Assembly: GCF_017876315.1 (NCBI RefSeq)
Contig: NZ_JAGINU010000004.1
Span: forward strand, 399,584-463,583
From: Pseudonocardia parietis
Lineage (GTDB): Bacteria > Actinomycetota > Actinomycetes > Mycobacteriales > Pseudonocardiaceae
DNA length: 64,000 bases
Direction of reading: 5' to 3'
Position 1 is the first letter of the stretch, and every line of letters starts with the position of its first letter. A model generated the notes under the pieces. The model was not told the origin of the DNA. It did no database searches and was given only the letters and a program-made list of their open reading frames with translations. Positions 8,857 through 16,585 of the stretch are shown piece by piece. The translations under genes and the position numbers were made by a program.

Positions 8857-8881
8857 CGCGGTCGAGGATACTGGGTGATGC

Positions 8882-9655
8882 TCAGGAGTTCGGCGAGATG
8901 GTCAGCTGATAGCCGAGTCCGCGTACCGCTTCGATGCGGACGTCGGCTCCGGCGGCGGCGAGCCGGCGGCGCAGGCGCGTGATGTGCACGCTCAGGGAGT
9001 TGTCCGAGCCGGATGTCTGGTCCCCCCAGATGGCGGTGACGAGTTCGCGGCGGCTGACCACGGCGTCCGGACGCGCGGCGAGGTAGCGCAGCACCAGGTG
9101 TTCGCGCAGCGGCAGCCGGATCGGTGTGTCGTCGAGCCACATCCGTGGGGCGACGCTGTCGATGCGCAGCCGGCCCAGCTGGATCGGCAGCGGGCGGGCC
9201 GCGAGGGGCCGTGGCGCGCCGAGGGCGGCGCTGAGCAGGGCGAGCAAGGCGCTCGGTTCGAAGGGGCGGGCGGTGACGGTGGCGCCCCGGGCGGCGGCCT
9301 GCGCCGCCAGCTCGCCGTCGTCGCGACCGACCCCGACAATGACCCGCACCCCGGGGTCGAGCGTGTGCAGCACGTCGAGGAAGTCCGCCGGGCTCAACCG
9401 CCCCCCGGCGGGGGCGAGCACGACCGCATCCGGGCAGGTGCGCCCGGCCACCAGCAGCGCTGCGGCCGTGTCGTGCACCGGGTGCAGGTCGACGGGTTGG
9501 CCGGTCAGGGCCCGTGCGACCTGCTCGGCGGTGTGTTCGTCGGCGACGAGCAGCACCGCCGCCGGCCCTGTGCGCCCGCCGGCGTCGGCCAGGCAGGCTC
9601 GGCGGCGGATCTGCACGGGAGAACGGCCGTCGGTCTCCCAGGTCTCGGTCATCAT
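8882..9655 (-). CDS. PhoB/OmpR-type regulator with degenerate receiver
   Basis: 257-residue transcription factor. Residues about 33-145 have the alternating strand/helix pattern of a receiver, but the strand that normally ends in the phosphorylated aspartate reads VVLAPAGG, with Ala81 at the expected acceptor site. The acidic pair near the start is also reduced (VADEHTAEQ). Residues about 160-253 are a clear OmpR/PhoB winged helix, ending RIEAVRGLGYQL. No histidine kinase is next to it. GAGGAAG sits between the pstB stop and the ATG. As the fifth gene after pstSCAB it is a good candidate for phosphate- or arsenate-linked control, but probably not through classical phosphorylation. Confidence 0.8.
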   Translation of the reverse strand: MMTETWETDGRSPVQIRRRACLADAGGRTGPAAVLLVADEHTAEQVARALTGQPVDLHPVHDTAAALLVAGRTCPDAVVLAPAGGRLSPADFLDVLHTLDPGVRVIVGVGRDDGELAAQAAARGATVTARPFEPSALLALLSAALGAPRPLAARPLPIQLGRLRIDSVAPRMWLDDTPIRLPLREHLVLRYLAARPDAVVSRRELVTAIWGDQTSGSDNSLSVHITRLRRRLAAAGADVRIEAVRGLGYQLTISPNS

Positions 9656-9665
9656 CGCGGCTTCC

Positions 9666-10532
9666 TCAGCCGAACTTGCCCGAGATGTAGTCCTCCGTGC
9701 GCTTGTCGGCCGGGTCCTCGAAGATCTTCAGGGTTCGGTCGAACTCGACCAGGGTGCCGACGCGGTCGCCGTGCTCGTCGGGTTGGGCGGTGAAGAACGC
9801 CGTGCTGTGCGAGACGCGGGCCGCCTGCTGCATGTTGTGGGTGACGATCACGATGGTGAAGTCCTGCACGAGCTCACCCATCAGGTCTTCGATCTTGGAT
9901 GTCGCGATCGGGTCGAGCGCCGAGCAGGGCTCGTCCATCAGCAGCACGTCCGGCCGGGTCGCGATGGCCCGGGCGATACACAGACGCTGTTGCTGTCCAC
10001 CGGAGAGGCCGTAGGCGTTCTGCTTGAGCTTGTCCTTGACCTCGTCCCACAGCGCGGCGCCGCGTAGGGCTTGCTCGACGGTGTCGTCGAGGTGGTCCTT
10101 GGCGCCGGTGACGCGGGGGCCGTAGGCGACGTTGTCATAGATCGACTTGGGGAACGGGTTCGGCTTCTGGAAGACCATGCCGATCCGGCGGCGGACCTCG
10201 ATCTCGTCGACGCCGGGCCCGTAGATGTCGGTGCCGTGGTAGGTCACGCGCCCTTCGACCCGCGCGCCGGGGACCAGGTCGTTCATCCGGTTCAGGCAGC
10301 GCAGCACGGTGGACTTCCCGCAGCCCGACGGCCCGATCAGCGCGGTGATCCGGCGGTCGTCGAACTGCAGATCGACGTCGCGGACGGCGAGGAAGTCGCC
10401 GTAGTAGACGTGCAGGTTCTCCGTCGCCATCGCGGCACCGGCCGAACGTGGCTGTTCGGGCGCTCGGTCACCGATCGCGAGGTGGATACCGGCGGTGTCC
10501 TGGGCGGTCCCGGGTGGGGAGGTGGGGCTCAT
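9666..10532 (-). CDS. pstB: Phosphate ABC transporter ATP-binding protein
   Basis: 288-residue ATPase driving high-affinity phosphate import. Walker A GPSGCGKST is at 67-75, the ABC signature LSGGQQQR at about 176-183, and Walker B VLLMDEP at 196-202; the PstB-specific FQKPNPFPKS segment (121-130) is present. The N-terminus is about 30 residues longer than most PstB proteins. ATG 10532 is chosen with GGAAAGGA upstream; ATG 10559 would overlap pstA. Fourth gene of pstSCAB. On an arsenic element the transporter may favour phosphate over arsenate when arsenate competes. Confidence 0.95.
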   Translation of the reverse strand: MSPTSPPGTAQDTAGIHLAIGDRAPEQPRSAGAAMATENLHVYYGDFLAVRDVDLQFDDRRITALIGPSGCGKSTVLRCLNRMNDLVPGARVEGRVTYHGTDIYGPGVDEIEVRRRIGMVFQKPNPFPKSIYDNVAYGPRVTGAKDHLDDTVEQALRGAALWDEVKDKLKQNAYGLSGGQQQRLCIARAIATRPDVLLMDEPCSALDPIATSKIEDLMGELVQDFTIVIVTHNMQQAARVSHSTAFFTAQPDEHGDRVGTLVEFDRTLKIFEDPADKRTEDYISGKFG

Positions 10533-10552
10533 GTGCTGGTCCTTTCCGGGGT

Positions 10553-11458
10553 TCACCATCGACGTGCGAACCGGTTGCGCAGCACGATCGCGGTGCCGTT
10601 GAGCGCCAGCAGGATGACGATCAGCAGCAGGATCGCGGCGTAGGTCAGGGGGATGAACGCTTCGCGGGACTGGAGGGCGAAGTTGAAGATCTGGACGGGC
10701 ATGACGGTGTAGCGGGAGAACAACCCGTCGGGGGTGAAGGTGATGAACGTGGTCGCGCCGACCAGGATCAGCGGTGCGGCTTCTCCGACGGCCCGCGACA
10801 GCGCCAGGATGGAGCCGGTCGCGATCCCGGGCACCGCGGCGGGCAGCAGCTGGCGCCACACCGTCTGCCAGCGGGTGGCCCCGACGGCCAGTGAGCCGTC
10901 GCGGATCTCGCGCGGGACCGCGCGCAACGACTCGCGGGTCGCGATGATCACCACCGGCAGGATGAGCAGGGCCAGGGCGATCGAGCCCGACAGTGCGACG
11001 GCGCCGAAGTTCAGCGGTGCCCGCACCACGAAGGCCAGCACCAGGATCCCGAAGATGATCGACGGGACGGCGGCCAGGTTCTGCACGTTGAGCTCGATCG
11101 CCCGGTTGAACCAGCGCCGGGGGTCGGCGTACTCCTCGAGGTAGATCGCTGCGGCGATGCCCAGCGGCAGCGCGATCAGCGCGGTGACCCCGACGACGAG
11201 GAGCGTGCCGACGATGGCCGGCTGCACGCCGGCGGTCGCCGGGCGGATCGTCGAGGGCGCCTGGGTGATCAGGTTCGCATCCAGCCTGCTCACCCCGGAG
11301 ACCACGATGGTGATCAGCACGTAGAACAGGAACAGCGCGGCCACCAGCAGGCACGCCCACAGCACGCAGACGAACACCGTGGAGGCCACATCGCGGCGCC
11401 GCCGGTCCGGGGTCAGCGCGCGGGCGGGCGTGGTGCGGGCGGTGTCGGTAGCAGTCAT
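10553..11458 (-). CDS. pstA: Phosphate ABC transporter permease
   Basis: 301-residue integral membrane subunit with about six helices and the ABC permease coupling motif EAAPLILVGA after a conserved AVGEAAP stretch. Full length for PstA. Its ATG overlaps the pstC stop (shared base at 11458), so the two permeases are translationally coupled. It pairs with PstC to form the channel powered by PstB. Confidence 0.95.
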   Translation of the reverse strand: MTATDTARTTPARALTPDRRRRDVASTVFVCVLWACLLVAALFLFYVLITIVVSGVSRLDANLITQAPSTIRPATAGVQPAIVGTLLVVGVTALIALPLGIAAAIYLEEYADPRRWFNRAIELNVQNLAAVPSIIFGILVLAFVVRAPLNFGAVALSGSIALALLILPVVIIATRESLRAVPREIRDGSLAVGATRWQTVWRQLLPAAVPGIATGSILALSRAVGEAAPLILVGATTFITFTPDGLFSRYTVMPVQIFNFALQSREAFIPLTYAAILLLIVILLALNGTAIVLRNRFARRW

Positions 11459-12417
11459 CAGTACACCTGCCGGAAGCGGCGGACCAGCCGGATGCTGATC
11501 AGGTTGATCGTCAGGGTGATCACGAACAGCAGCGCTCCCACGGCGAACAGCGAGTAGTAGACGGGGCTGCCTTGGGGGGCGTCGCCGCTGGCGATCTGGG
11601 CGATGAACGCGGTCATCGTCTGGGCCTCGTCGCGGGGATCAGCGGTGAGGCGGGCCAGGTTGCCGCCGGCGACGGCGAGGATCATGGTCTCGCCGACCGC
11701 CCGGGACAGCCCCAGCACGATCGCGGCGATGATCCCGGACAGCGCCGCCGGGAAAACCACCTGCAGGGTGGTGATCCGCCGGTTGGCGCCGAGGGCATAC
11801 GAGCCCGCGCGCAGCGCTTGGGGTACTGCCGACATCGCGTCCTCGGACAGCGACGCGACCGTCGGGACGATCATGAATCCCATGACGATCCCGGCGACGA
11901 GCAGGTTGTAGATGTTCGGGATCCCCAGCAGTGGTTGCAGGATCGGGGTGAGCGCGGTCAGGGCGAGGAACCCGTAGACCACCGTCGGGATGCCCGCCAG
12001 CAGCTCCAGGACCGGCTTGATGACCTTGCGGGCCCGCACGGTGGCGTACTCGGACAGGAACATCGCGATGCCCAGCCCGACCGGGATCGCCACGGCCAGG
12101 GCGATGCCGGTGGCCATGAACGTCGCCGAGACCAGGGGCAGCACGCCCCAGTCCTTGTCCCAGGAGTACTTGTCGCCGAACGAGGCGGTCCAGGTGGTGC
12201 CGGTGAGGAACTCGATCGGGCTGACGTGGGCGAAGAAGGTGAACAGCGGGACGACGAGGGCGACGATGATGCCCACCGTCACCAGCACCGACAGGCCGGC
12301 CGCGGCGGCCAGCAGGCTCTCGATGATCTTCTCGCCGACCCGGGGTGAGCGGGGGGTCAGGTCACGGCCGGAGCCGCCCGCGCTCGAGCGCGGGCGGCCG
12401 GCGGTGGTCACCGCCAT
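11458..12417 (-). CDS. pstC: Phosphate ABC transporter permease
   Basis: 319-residue membrane subunit with about six helices. The coupling-helix region LSRAVGETMILAVAGG is the PstC form of the EAA motif. The polar N-terminal 25 residues are cytoplasmic. The start is only four bases after the pstS stop, and the stop overlaps pstA. It forms the heterodimeric permease with PstA. Confidence 0.95.
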   Translation of the reverse strand: MAVTTAGRPRSSAGGSGRDLTPRSPRVGEKIIESLLAAAAGLSVLVTVGIIVALVVPLFTFFAHVSPIEFLTGTTWTASFGDKYSWDKDWGVLPLVSATFMATGIALAVAIPVGLGIAMFLSEYATVRARKVIKPVLELLAGIPTVVYGFLALTALTPILQPLLGIPNIYNLLVAGIVMGFMIVPTVASLSEDAMSAVPQALRAGSYALGANRRITTLQVVFPAALSGIIAAIVLGLSRAVGETMILAVAGGNLARLTADPRDEAQTMTAFIAQIASGDAPQGSPVYYSLFAVGALLFVITLTINLISIRLVRRFRQVY

Positions 12418-12421
12418 CGGC

Positions 12422-13393
12422 TCAGCCTCCGGCCTGCTGGCGCAGCTGGTCCAGCTTGGCGGTGGAGTCCTGCTTCTGCTGGTCGGTCATCGGCACGAAC
12501 TGCGCGGCCTGCACGATCTCGTCGTTGCGCTGCAGGTAGAACTCCAGGAACGACACGACCTGCGGCTTGGCGAGCCCGGCGTCGGAGGCGTAGATGAACA
12601 GCGGCCGGCCCAGTGGGGTGTAGGAGCCGTCCTGGACCGTCTGTGCGGACGGGGCCACGCAGCCGTTGCCGCCGTCGACCTGCAGTGCCTTGAGCTGCTG
12701 CTGGTTCTCCTCGAAGTAGGAGAACCCGAAGTAGCCCAGCGCGCCCGGGGAGCCGGTGACGCCCTGGACGGTGACGTTGTCGTTCTCCGAGGGGCTGTAG
12801 TCGGTGCGCGATGCCCCCTCCTCACCGACGATCTCGTCGGTGAAGTAGTCGAAGGTGCCCGAGTCCGCGCCGGCCCCGAACAACTGCAGTGGCTCGGCCG
12901 GGAACGACGGGTCGACCTGGTTCCAGGTCGTGACCTGCGAGCCGGGCGCCCACATCGCGCGCAGCTGCTCCACGCTCAGGCAGTTGGCCCAGGTGTTGGC
13001 CGGGTTGACCACGACGGTCAGCGCGTCGTTGGCCACCTGCAGCTCCTGGAAGGCGATCCCGTTCGCCTCGCACTGCTGCCGCTCGGTGTCGGAGATCGGG
13101 CGCGAGGCGTTGGAGATGTCGGTCTCGCCGTTGCAGAACTTCTGGAAGCCACCACCGGTCCCCGAGGTACCGACGGTGACGTTCACCTCGGGGTTCTCGC
13201 CCTGGTAGAGCTCCGCAGCCGCGGACGACAGCGGCTCCACCGTCGAGGACCCGTCGATCAGCACCGGCCCGGAGACCTGCTCACCCCCCGGCCCGTCCTG
13301 CTGCTGCGCACCGCCGCCACACGCCACCAGCGTCACGCTGGCAGCGACGGCGACCAGGGCAGCCGATGCCCTGCGCATGTGTCGAACACTCAC
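12422..13393 (-). CDS. pstS: Phosphate-binding lipoprotein
   Basis: 323-residue extracellular solute-binding lipoprotein. The signal peptide begins MRRASAALVAVAAS and ends at the lipobox LVAC (Cys about residue 25), followed by a Gly/Gln-rich linker. The phosphate-binding loop DGSSTVEPLS and the later GTSGTGGG and GADSGTFDYF segments are classical PstS contacts. GTG 13393 (with GAGAGG upstream) is used; ATG 13378 would still keep the signal peptide. First gene of the pst operon. Known PstS proteins discriminate strongly against arsenate, which gives a reason for its presence beside ars genes; no phoU is present. Confidence 0.93.
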   Translation of the reverse strand: MSVRHMRRASAALVAVAASVTLVACGGGAQQQDGPGGEQVSGPVLIDGSSTVEPLSSAAAELYQGENPEVNVTVGTSGTGGGFQKFCNGETDISNASRPISDTERQQCEANGIAFQELQVANDALTVVVNPANTWANCLSVEQLRAMWAPGSQVTTWNQVDPSFPAEPLQLFGAGADSGTFDYFTDEIVGEEGASRTDYSPSENDNVTVQGVTGSPGALGYFGFSYFEENQQQLKALQVDGGNGCVAPSAQTVQDGSYTPLGRPLFIYASDAGLAKPQVVSFLEFYLQRNDEIVQAAQFVPMTDQQKQDSTAKLDQLRQQAGG

Positions 13394-13472
13394 GGACTTG
13401 GCCTCTCTCGTCGAGGTCGAGACGGCGCCCGTAGCTGTGAGCGTCCGCCGAAGACGCTTGGATCGAACAATG

Positions 13473-13494
13473 CCGATATGAATGCCGAGTGAAC
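13473..13494 (-). promoter_or_regulatory. PHO-box-like direct repeats upstream of pstS
   Basis: On the minus strand GTTCACTCGGC is followed directly by ATTCATATCGG. The TTCA cores repeat at an 11-base spacing, like PhoP direct repeat units in actinobacteria. It lies 80-100 bases upstream of pstS. This would put pst under the host phosphate regulator, separately from arsenic control. Confidence 0.45.
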
Positions 13495-13556
13495 GTGGCC
13501 TGACTTCTCACTCCTGGATCCACAACATTCGATCTAGGTGGCTCCGATCGGTGCGC

Positions 13557-13808
13557 TCACCGGGAGCGGGCGAGCTTGGCCAGCCCTGCTGCGGGCAGGC
13601 AGGCGAACGTCGCCACCCCACCCGCTGCGAGATCGGCGTCGCCGGCCAGGAGGCCCCACAGGGCCAGGGCGAGCGCGACCGCGACAATCGCCTGACCGAG
13701 GACGCGCGCGACCGGGTCCCTGACCGGCGTCGGTGGCCGGTCGCGGCGGGGGTGGCCGCGCCGTCGTGACATCGCGGTGCTGTCACCGACCTCGCCGGGG
13801 TCGTGCAT
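13557..13808 (-). CDS. Small membrane protein, 83 aa
   Basis: A basic N-terminus (RRRGHPRRDRPP) followed by two hydrophobic segments (VLGQAIVAVALALALWGLL and the GVATFACLPAAGLAKL region). GGAG lies seven bases before ATG 13808. It is divergent from arsR at 13903 and shares its operator region, so arsenic-induced expression is plausible. No recognised family. Coding is supported by the ribosome site, hydrophobicity pattern and promoter sharing, but its function is unknown. Confidence 0.5.
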   Translation of the reverse strand: MHDPGEVGDSTAMSRRRGHPRRDRPPTPVRDPVARVLGQAIVAVALALALWGLLAGDADLAAGGVATFACLPAAGLAKLARSR

Positions 13809-13834
13809 GGGATCACTCCAGTCGTGCCGATAGA

Positions 13835-13893
13835 ATCGACAAAGCTCGATCCAGTGATCCTGCGAGGTTGCACTCTGCTTCGACGGACGTCAA
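13835..13893. promoter_or_regulatory. ArsR-type operators between the small membrane gene and arsR-acr3
   Basis: ATCGA-N6-TCGAT at 13835-13850 and the near-palindrome TTCGACGGACGTCAA at 13879-13893 lie in the divergent spacer. The second ends just before a TATAGA-like -10 that is only a few bases from the arsR ATG, so the arsR transcript may have a very short leader. The half-sites match those at 4612-4688. Confidence 0.5.
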
Positions 13894-13902
13894 TATAGAA
13901 GC

Positions 13903-14268
13903 ATGTCTAACAAGGAGCCGCCGGGCGTGGCGTCGTCGTGCTGGTCGCCGCTGGTCGGCCAACCGATCTCCCCGGAGCACGCGAGCGAGGTCTCCCGCGT
14001 GTTCAAGGCCCTCGGAGACCCCGTCCGACTGCGCCTGTTGTCCCTGATCTCCTCCCACGCCGGCGGCGAGGCCTGCGTGTGCGACCTGACCGAGGTCTTC
14101 GACCTGTCCGGCCCGACGATCTCGCACCACCTCAAGGTGCTGCGCGAGGCCGAGCTGATCACCGGTGAACGCCGCGGCACCTGGATCCACTACCGCGTCG
14201 TCCCACAGCGACTCGCCTCACTGGCCGACCTGCTGATCCCGACCACCGCGGAGGCCGTCGCATCATGA
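13903..14268 (+). CDS. arsR: ArsR-family repressor
   Basis: 121-residue winged-helix repressor. EACVCDL carries the two cysteines (residues 58 and 60) that bind As(III), and SGPTISHHLKVLREA is the recognition helix. Typical length. It overlaps acr3 by four bases (ATGA), and opens a tight operon arsR-acr3-arsC-arsC-flavoprotein in which several neighbours overlap. It probably represses that operon and the divergent small gene. Confidence 0.92.
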   Translation: MSNKEPPGVASSCWSPLVGQPISPEHASEVSRVFKALGDPVRLRLLSLISSHAGGEACVCDLTEVFDLSGPTISHHLKVLREAELITGERRGTWIHYRVVPQRLASLADLLIPTTAEAVAS

Positions 14269-15398
14269 GCACGGAGAACACCACCGGCGCCGCCCAGCAG
14301 GCGGCCACCGACCCGACCGAGGCCGGCGTCGTCGCCCGCTTGTCCACCCTCGACCGCTTCCTGGCGGTCTGGATCATCGTCGCCATGGTCGCCGGGCTCC
14401 TGCTCGGCCGCCTGGTCCCCGGGCTCGCCCCCGCCCTGGACGCCCTGGCGATCGACGGCATCTCGCTGCCGATCGCGCTCGGCCTGCTGATCATGATGTA
14501 TCCGGTGCTGGCGAAGGTCCGCTACGACCGCCTCGACACCGTCACCGGCGACCGCAGGCTCCTGCTCACCTCGCTGGTGCTCAACTGGGTCCTCGGCCCG
14601 GCACTGATGTTCGCCCTGGCCTGGCTGATGCTGCCCGACCTGCCCGAGTACCGGACCGGGCTGATCATCGTCGGGCTCGCCCGCTGCATCGCCATGGTGA
14701 TCATCTGGAACGACCTGGCCTGCGGCGACCGCGAGGCCGCCGCCGTGCTGGTCGCGCTGAACTCGGTGTTCCAGGTCGTCATGTTCGGCGTGCTCGGCTG
14801 GTTCTACCTGGTCGTGCTGCCCGGCTGGCTCGGCCTGCCCGTCACCGACGTGTCGTTCTCCACCTGGGACATCGTGAAGTCGGTGCTGGTGTTCCTCGGG
14901 ATCCCGCTGCTGGCCGGGTATCTCACGCGCCGGTTCGGCGAGAAGGCCAAGGGCCGGGTCTGGTACGAGGAGAAGTTCATTCCGCGGATCGGGCCGTTCG
15001 CGCTCTACGGGCTGCTGTTCACCATCGTGTTGCTGTTCGCGCTGCAGGGTGAGGCCATCACCTCCCAGCCGTTCGACGTCGCCCGGATCGCGTTGCCGCT
15101 GCTGGCTTACTTCGCCCTGATGTGGGCCGGCTCCTACGCCGTCGGCTGGGCGGTCGGCATGGGCTACGAACGCACCACCACCCTGGCGTTCACCGCCGCG
15201 GGCAACAACTTCGAACTCGCCATCGCGGTCGCGATCGGCACGTTCGGCGTCACCTCCGGCCAGGCGCTGGCCGGGGTCGTCGGGCCACTGATCGAGGTGC
15301 CGGTGCTCGTCGCGCTGGTGTATGTGTCGCTGTGGCTGCGCCGCCGCATGTTCCCCACCACCGACACATCGCTGTCTCGAGCGAGCGAGCCCCGATGA
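14265..15398 (+). CDS. acr3: Acr3-family arsenite efflux permease
   Basis: 377-residue, about ten-helix inner-membrane carrier that expels arsenite using the membrane potential. The catalytic-type cysteine of Acr3 is present in GLARCIAMV (Cys141, fourth helix), followed by IWNDLACGD. AGNNFELAIAVA and GPLIEVPVLVALVYV are typical later motifs. The first 25 residues are polar. It starts inside the arsR stop. The first step of inorganic arsenic resistance here: ArsC reduces arsenate and Acr3 exports the product. Confidence 0.93.
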   Translation: MSTENTTGAAQQAATDPTEAGVVARLSTLDRFLAVWIIVAMVAGLLLGRLVPGLAPALDALAIDGISLPIALGLLIMMYPVLAKVRYDRLDTVTGDRRLLLTSLVLNWVLGPALMFALAWLMLPDLPEYRTGLIIVGLARCIAMVIIWNDLACGDREAAAVLVALNSVFQVVMFGVLGWFYLVVLPGWLGLPVTDVSFSTWDIVKSVLVFLGIPLLAGYLTRRFGEKAKGRVWYEEKFIPRIGPFALYGLLFTIVLLFALQGEAITSQPFDVARIALPLLAYFALMWAGSYAVGWAVGMGYERTTTLAFTAAGNNFELAIAVAIGTFGVTSGQALAGVVGPLIEVPVLVALVYVSLWLRRRMFPTTDTSLSRASEPR

Positions 15399-15431
15399 GC
15401 ATCCCCTCTCGCGGCGAGTAGCGGACATGTC

Positions 15432-16166
15432 ATGGACGCCTTCTCGTCCGACGCCATCCCGGTCGTCGTCGCCATCGCGCGACGGCGCCCGGCGGGCGGT
15501 CGCACCCTCGAACACTTCGCGCTCACCAGCCCACACGCCCGGCTTCACCAGACCGTCGACGAGCTGCGCCGCAGATTCCACGGCATCTTCGGCCCCGAGA
15601 CGATCGAGGCCGTGGTCGTGGACGTGTTCACCGAGCTGGCGCTGACCGCCCGCATCACCACCCACCTGCCCGTCCTCGCCGCCCGCTACGCCCGCGAGCG
15701 GCTCGCAGCAGCCCGATCCCCAGGAGCCACCGTGACCACCGCAGCCGCGGTCCCCGAAGTCCTGTTCGTCTGCGTCCACAACGCCGGGCGCAGCCAGATG
15801 GCTGCCGCCCTGCTGGCCCACCACGCGAACGGCGCCGTCCGGGTCACCTCGGCCGGATCCGCCCCGGCCGACAGCATCAACCCCGCCGTGCGCGAGGTCA
15901 TGGCCGAGATCGGCCTGACCCTCAACACGGAGTTCCCCAAGCGCCTGACCACCGAGGCGATCGAAGCGGCCGACGTCGTGATCACCATGGGCTGTGGTGA
16001 CGCCTGCCCGGTGTTCCCCGGCAAGCGCTACCTCGACTGGGAACTGACCGACCCCGCCGGCAAGACCGCTGAGCAGATCCGCCCCATCCGCGACGACATC
16101 GACGCCCGGGTACGCCACCTACTCGCCGAACTGACCGGTACGTCGACCGAAGCGGCGACGTCGTGA
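15432..16166 (+). CDS. arsC: Arsenate reductase (LMW-phosphatase type) with three-helix N-terminal domain
   Basis: 244-residue protein. Residues about 38-92 look like the three-helix-bundle dimerisation domain often fused to actinobacterial ArsC (VDELRRRFHGIFGPETIEA onwards). Residues 108-235 are a low-molecular-weight-phosphatase fold with the CX5R loop CVHNAGR (Cys114-Arg120) and resolving-cysteine region MGCGDACP (Cys188, Cys192). LDWELTDPAGK matches ArsC. It reduces arsenate to arsenite, in actinomycetes probably with mycothiol or thioredoxin. ATG 15432 has only a weak ribosome site; the domain begins soon after it. Confidence 0.88.
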   Translation: MDAFSSDAIPVVVAIARRRPAGGRTLEHFALTSPHARLHQTVDELRRRFHGIFGPETIEAVVVDVFTELALTARITTHLPVLAARYARERLAAARSPGATVTTAAAVPEVLFVCVHNAGRSQMAAALLAHHANGAVRVTSAGSAPADSINPAVREVMAEIGLTLNTEFPKRLTTEAIEAADVVITMGCGDACPVFPGKRYLDWELTDPAGKTAEQIRPIRDDIDARVRHLLAELTGTSTEAATS

Positions 16167-16585
16167 CCGACCTGCCTGCGGTGCTGTTCGTCTGCGTCCG
16201 CAACGGCGGCAAGTCCCAGATGGCCGCCGGGCTCATGCGCCAGGCCGCCGACGACCGGGTCGAGGTCCATTCTGCCGGCACCGATCCGGGGGAGACGATC
16301 AACGCCCTGTCCGCGCACGCGCTGGCCGAATCCGGCGCCGACATCAGCGGCGAGTCCCCGAAGTCGATCAATCCCGAGCTGCTCCGGCGCGTCGACCTCG
16401 TGGTCACTCTTGGCCGGGACGCACGAGTCGACGCCGGCGACACCGAGGTCCGCAACTGGGACACCGACGAGCCCTCCGCCCGCGGGATCGAGGGACTCGA
16501 CCGCATGCGCCTGATCCGTGACGACATCGCCGCCCGGGTCGACGACCTGCTCGCCGAACTGACCGGCCCGAGCCCGAACCCGTGA
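16163..16585 (+). CDS. arsC: Second arsenate reductase, single-domain, CX5K variant
   Basis: 140-residue low-molecular-weight-phosphatase-fold protein. The loop is CVRNGGK (Cys11-Lys17), so lysine replaces the usual arginine of CX5R. I recall this form from actinobacterial mycothiol-dependent ArsC proteins, but cannot check it here. NWDTDEPSARGIEGLDRMRLIRDDI is the C-terminal region; the MGCGDACP-type resolving pair of the first ArsC is absent, which fits a mycothiol transferase mechanism. GTG 16163 overlaps the upstream stop by four bases. Same operon as acr3. Confidence 0.82.
   Translation: MTDLPAVLFVCVRNGGKSQMAAGLMRQAADDRVEVHSAGTDPGETINALSAHALAESGADISGESPKSINPELLRRVDLVVTLGRDARVDAGDTEVRNWDTDEPSARGIEGLDRMRLIRDDIAARVDDLLAELTGPSPNP

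Noticed and set aside
11990..13492. Long 500-codon frame on the plus strand across pstC and pstS
   Set aside because: It is antisense to two certain pst genes, has no family motif or ribosome site, and is a by-product of high GC content.
14190..16118. 642-codon frame on the minus strand opposite acr3 and arsC
   Set aside because: Antisense to certain genes; low-complexity Gly/Asp/Gln content and no motif.
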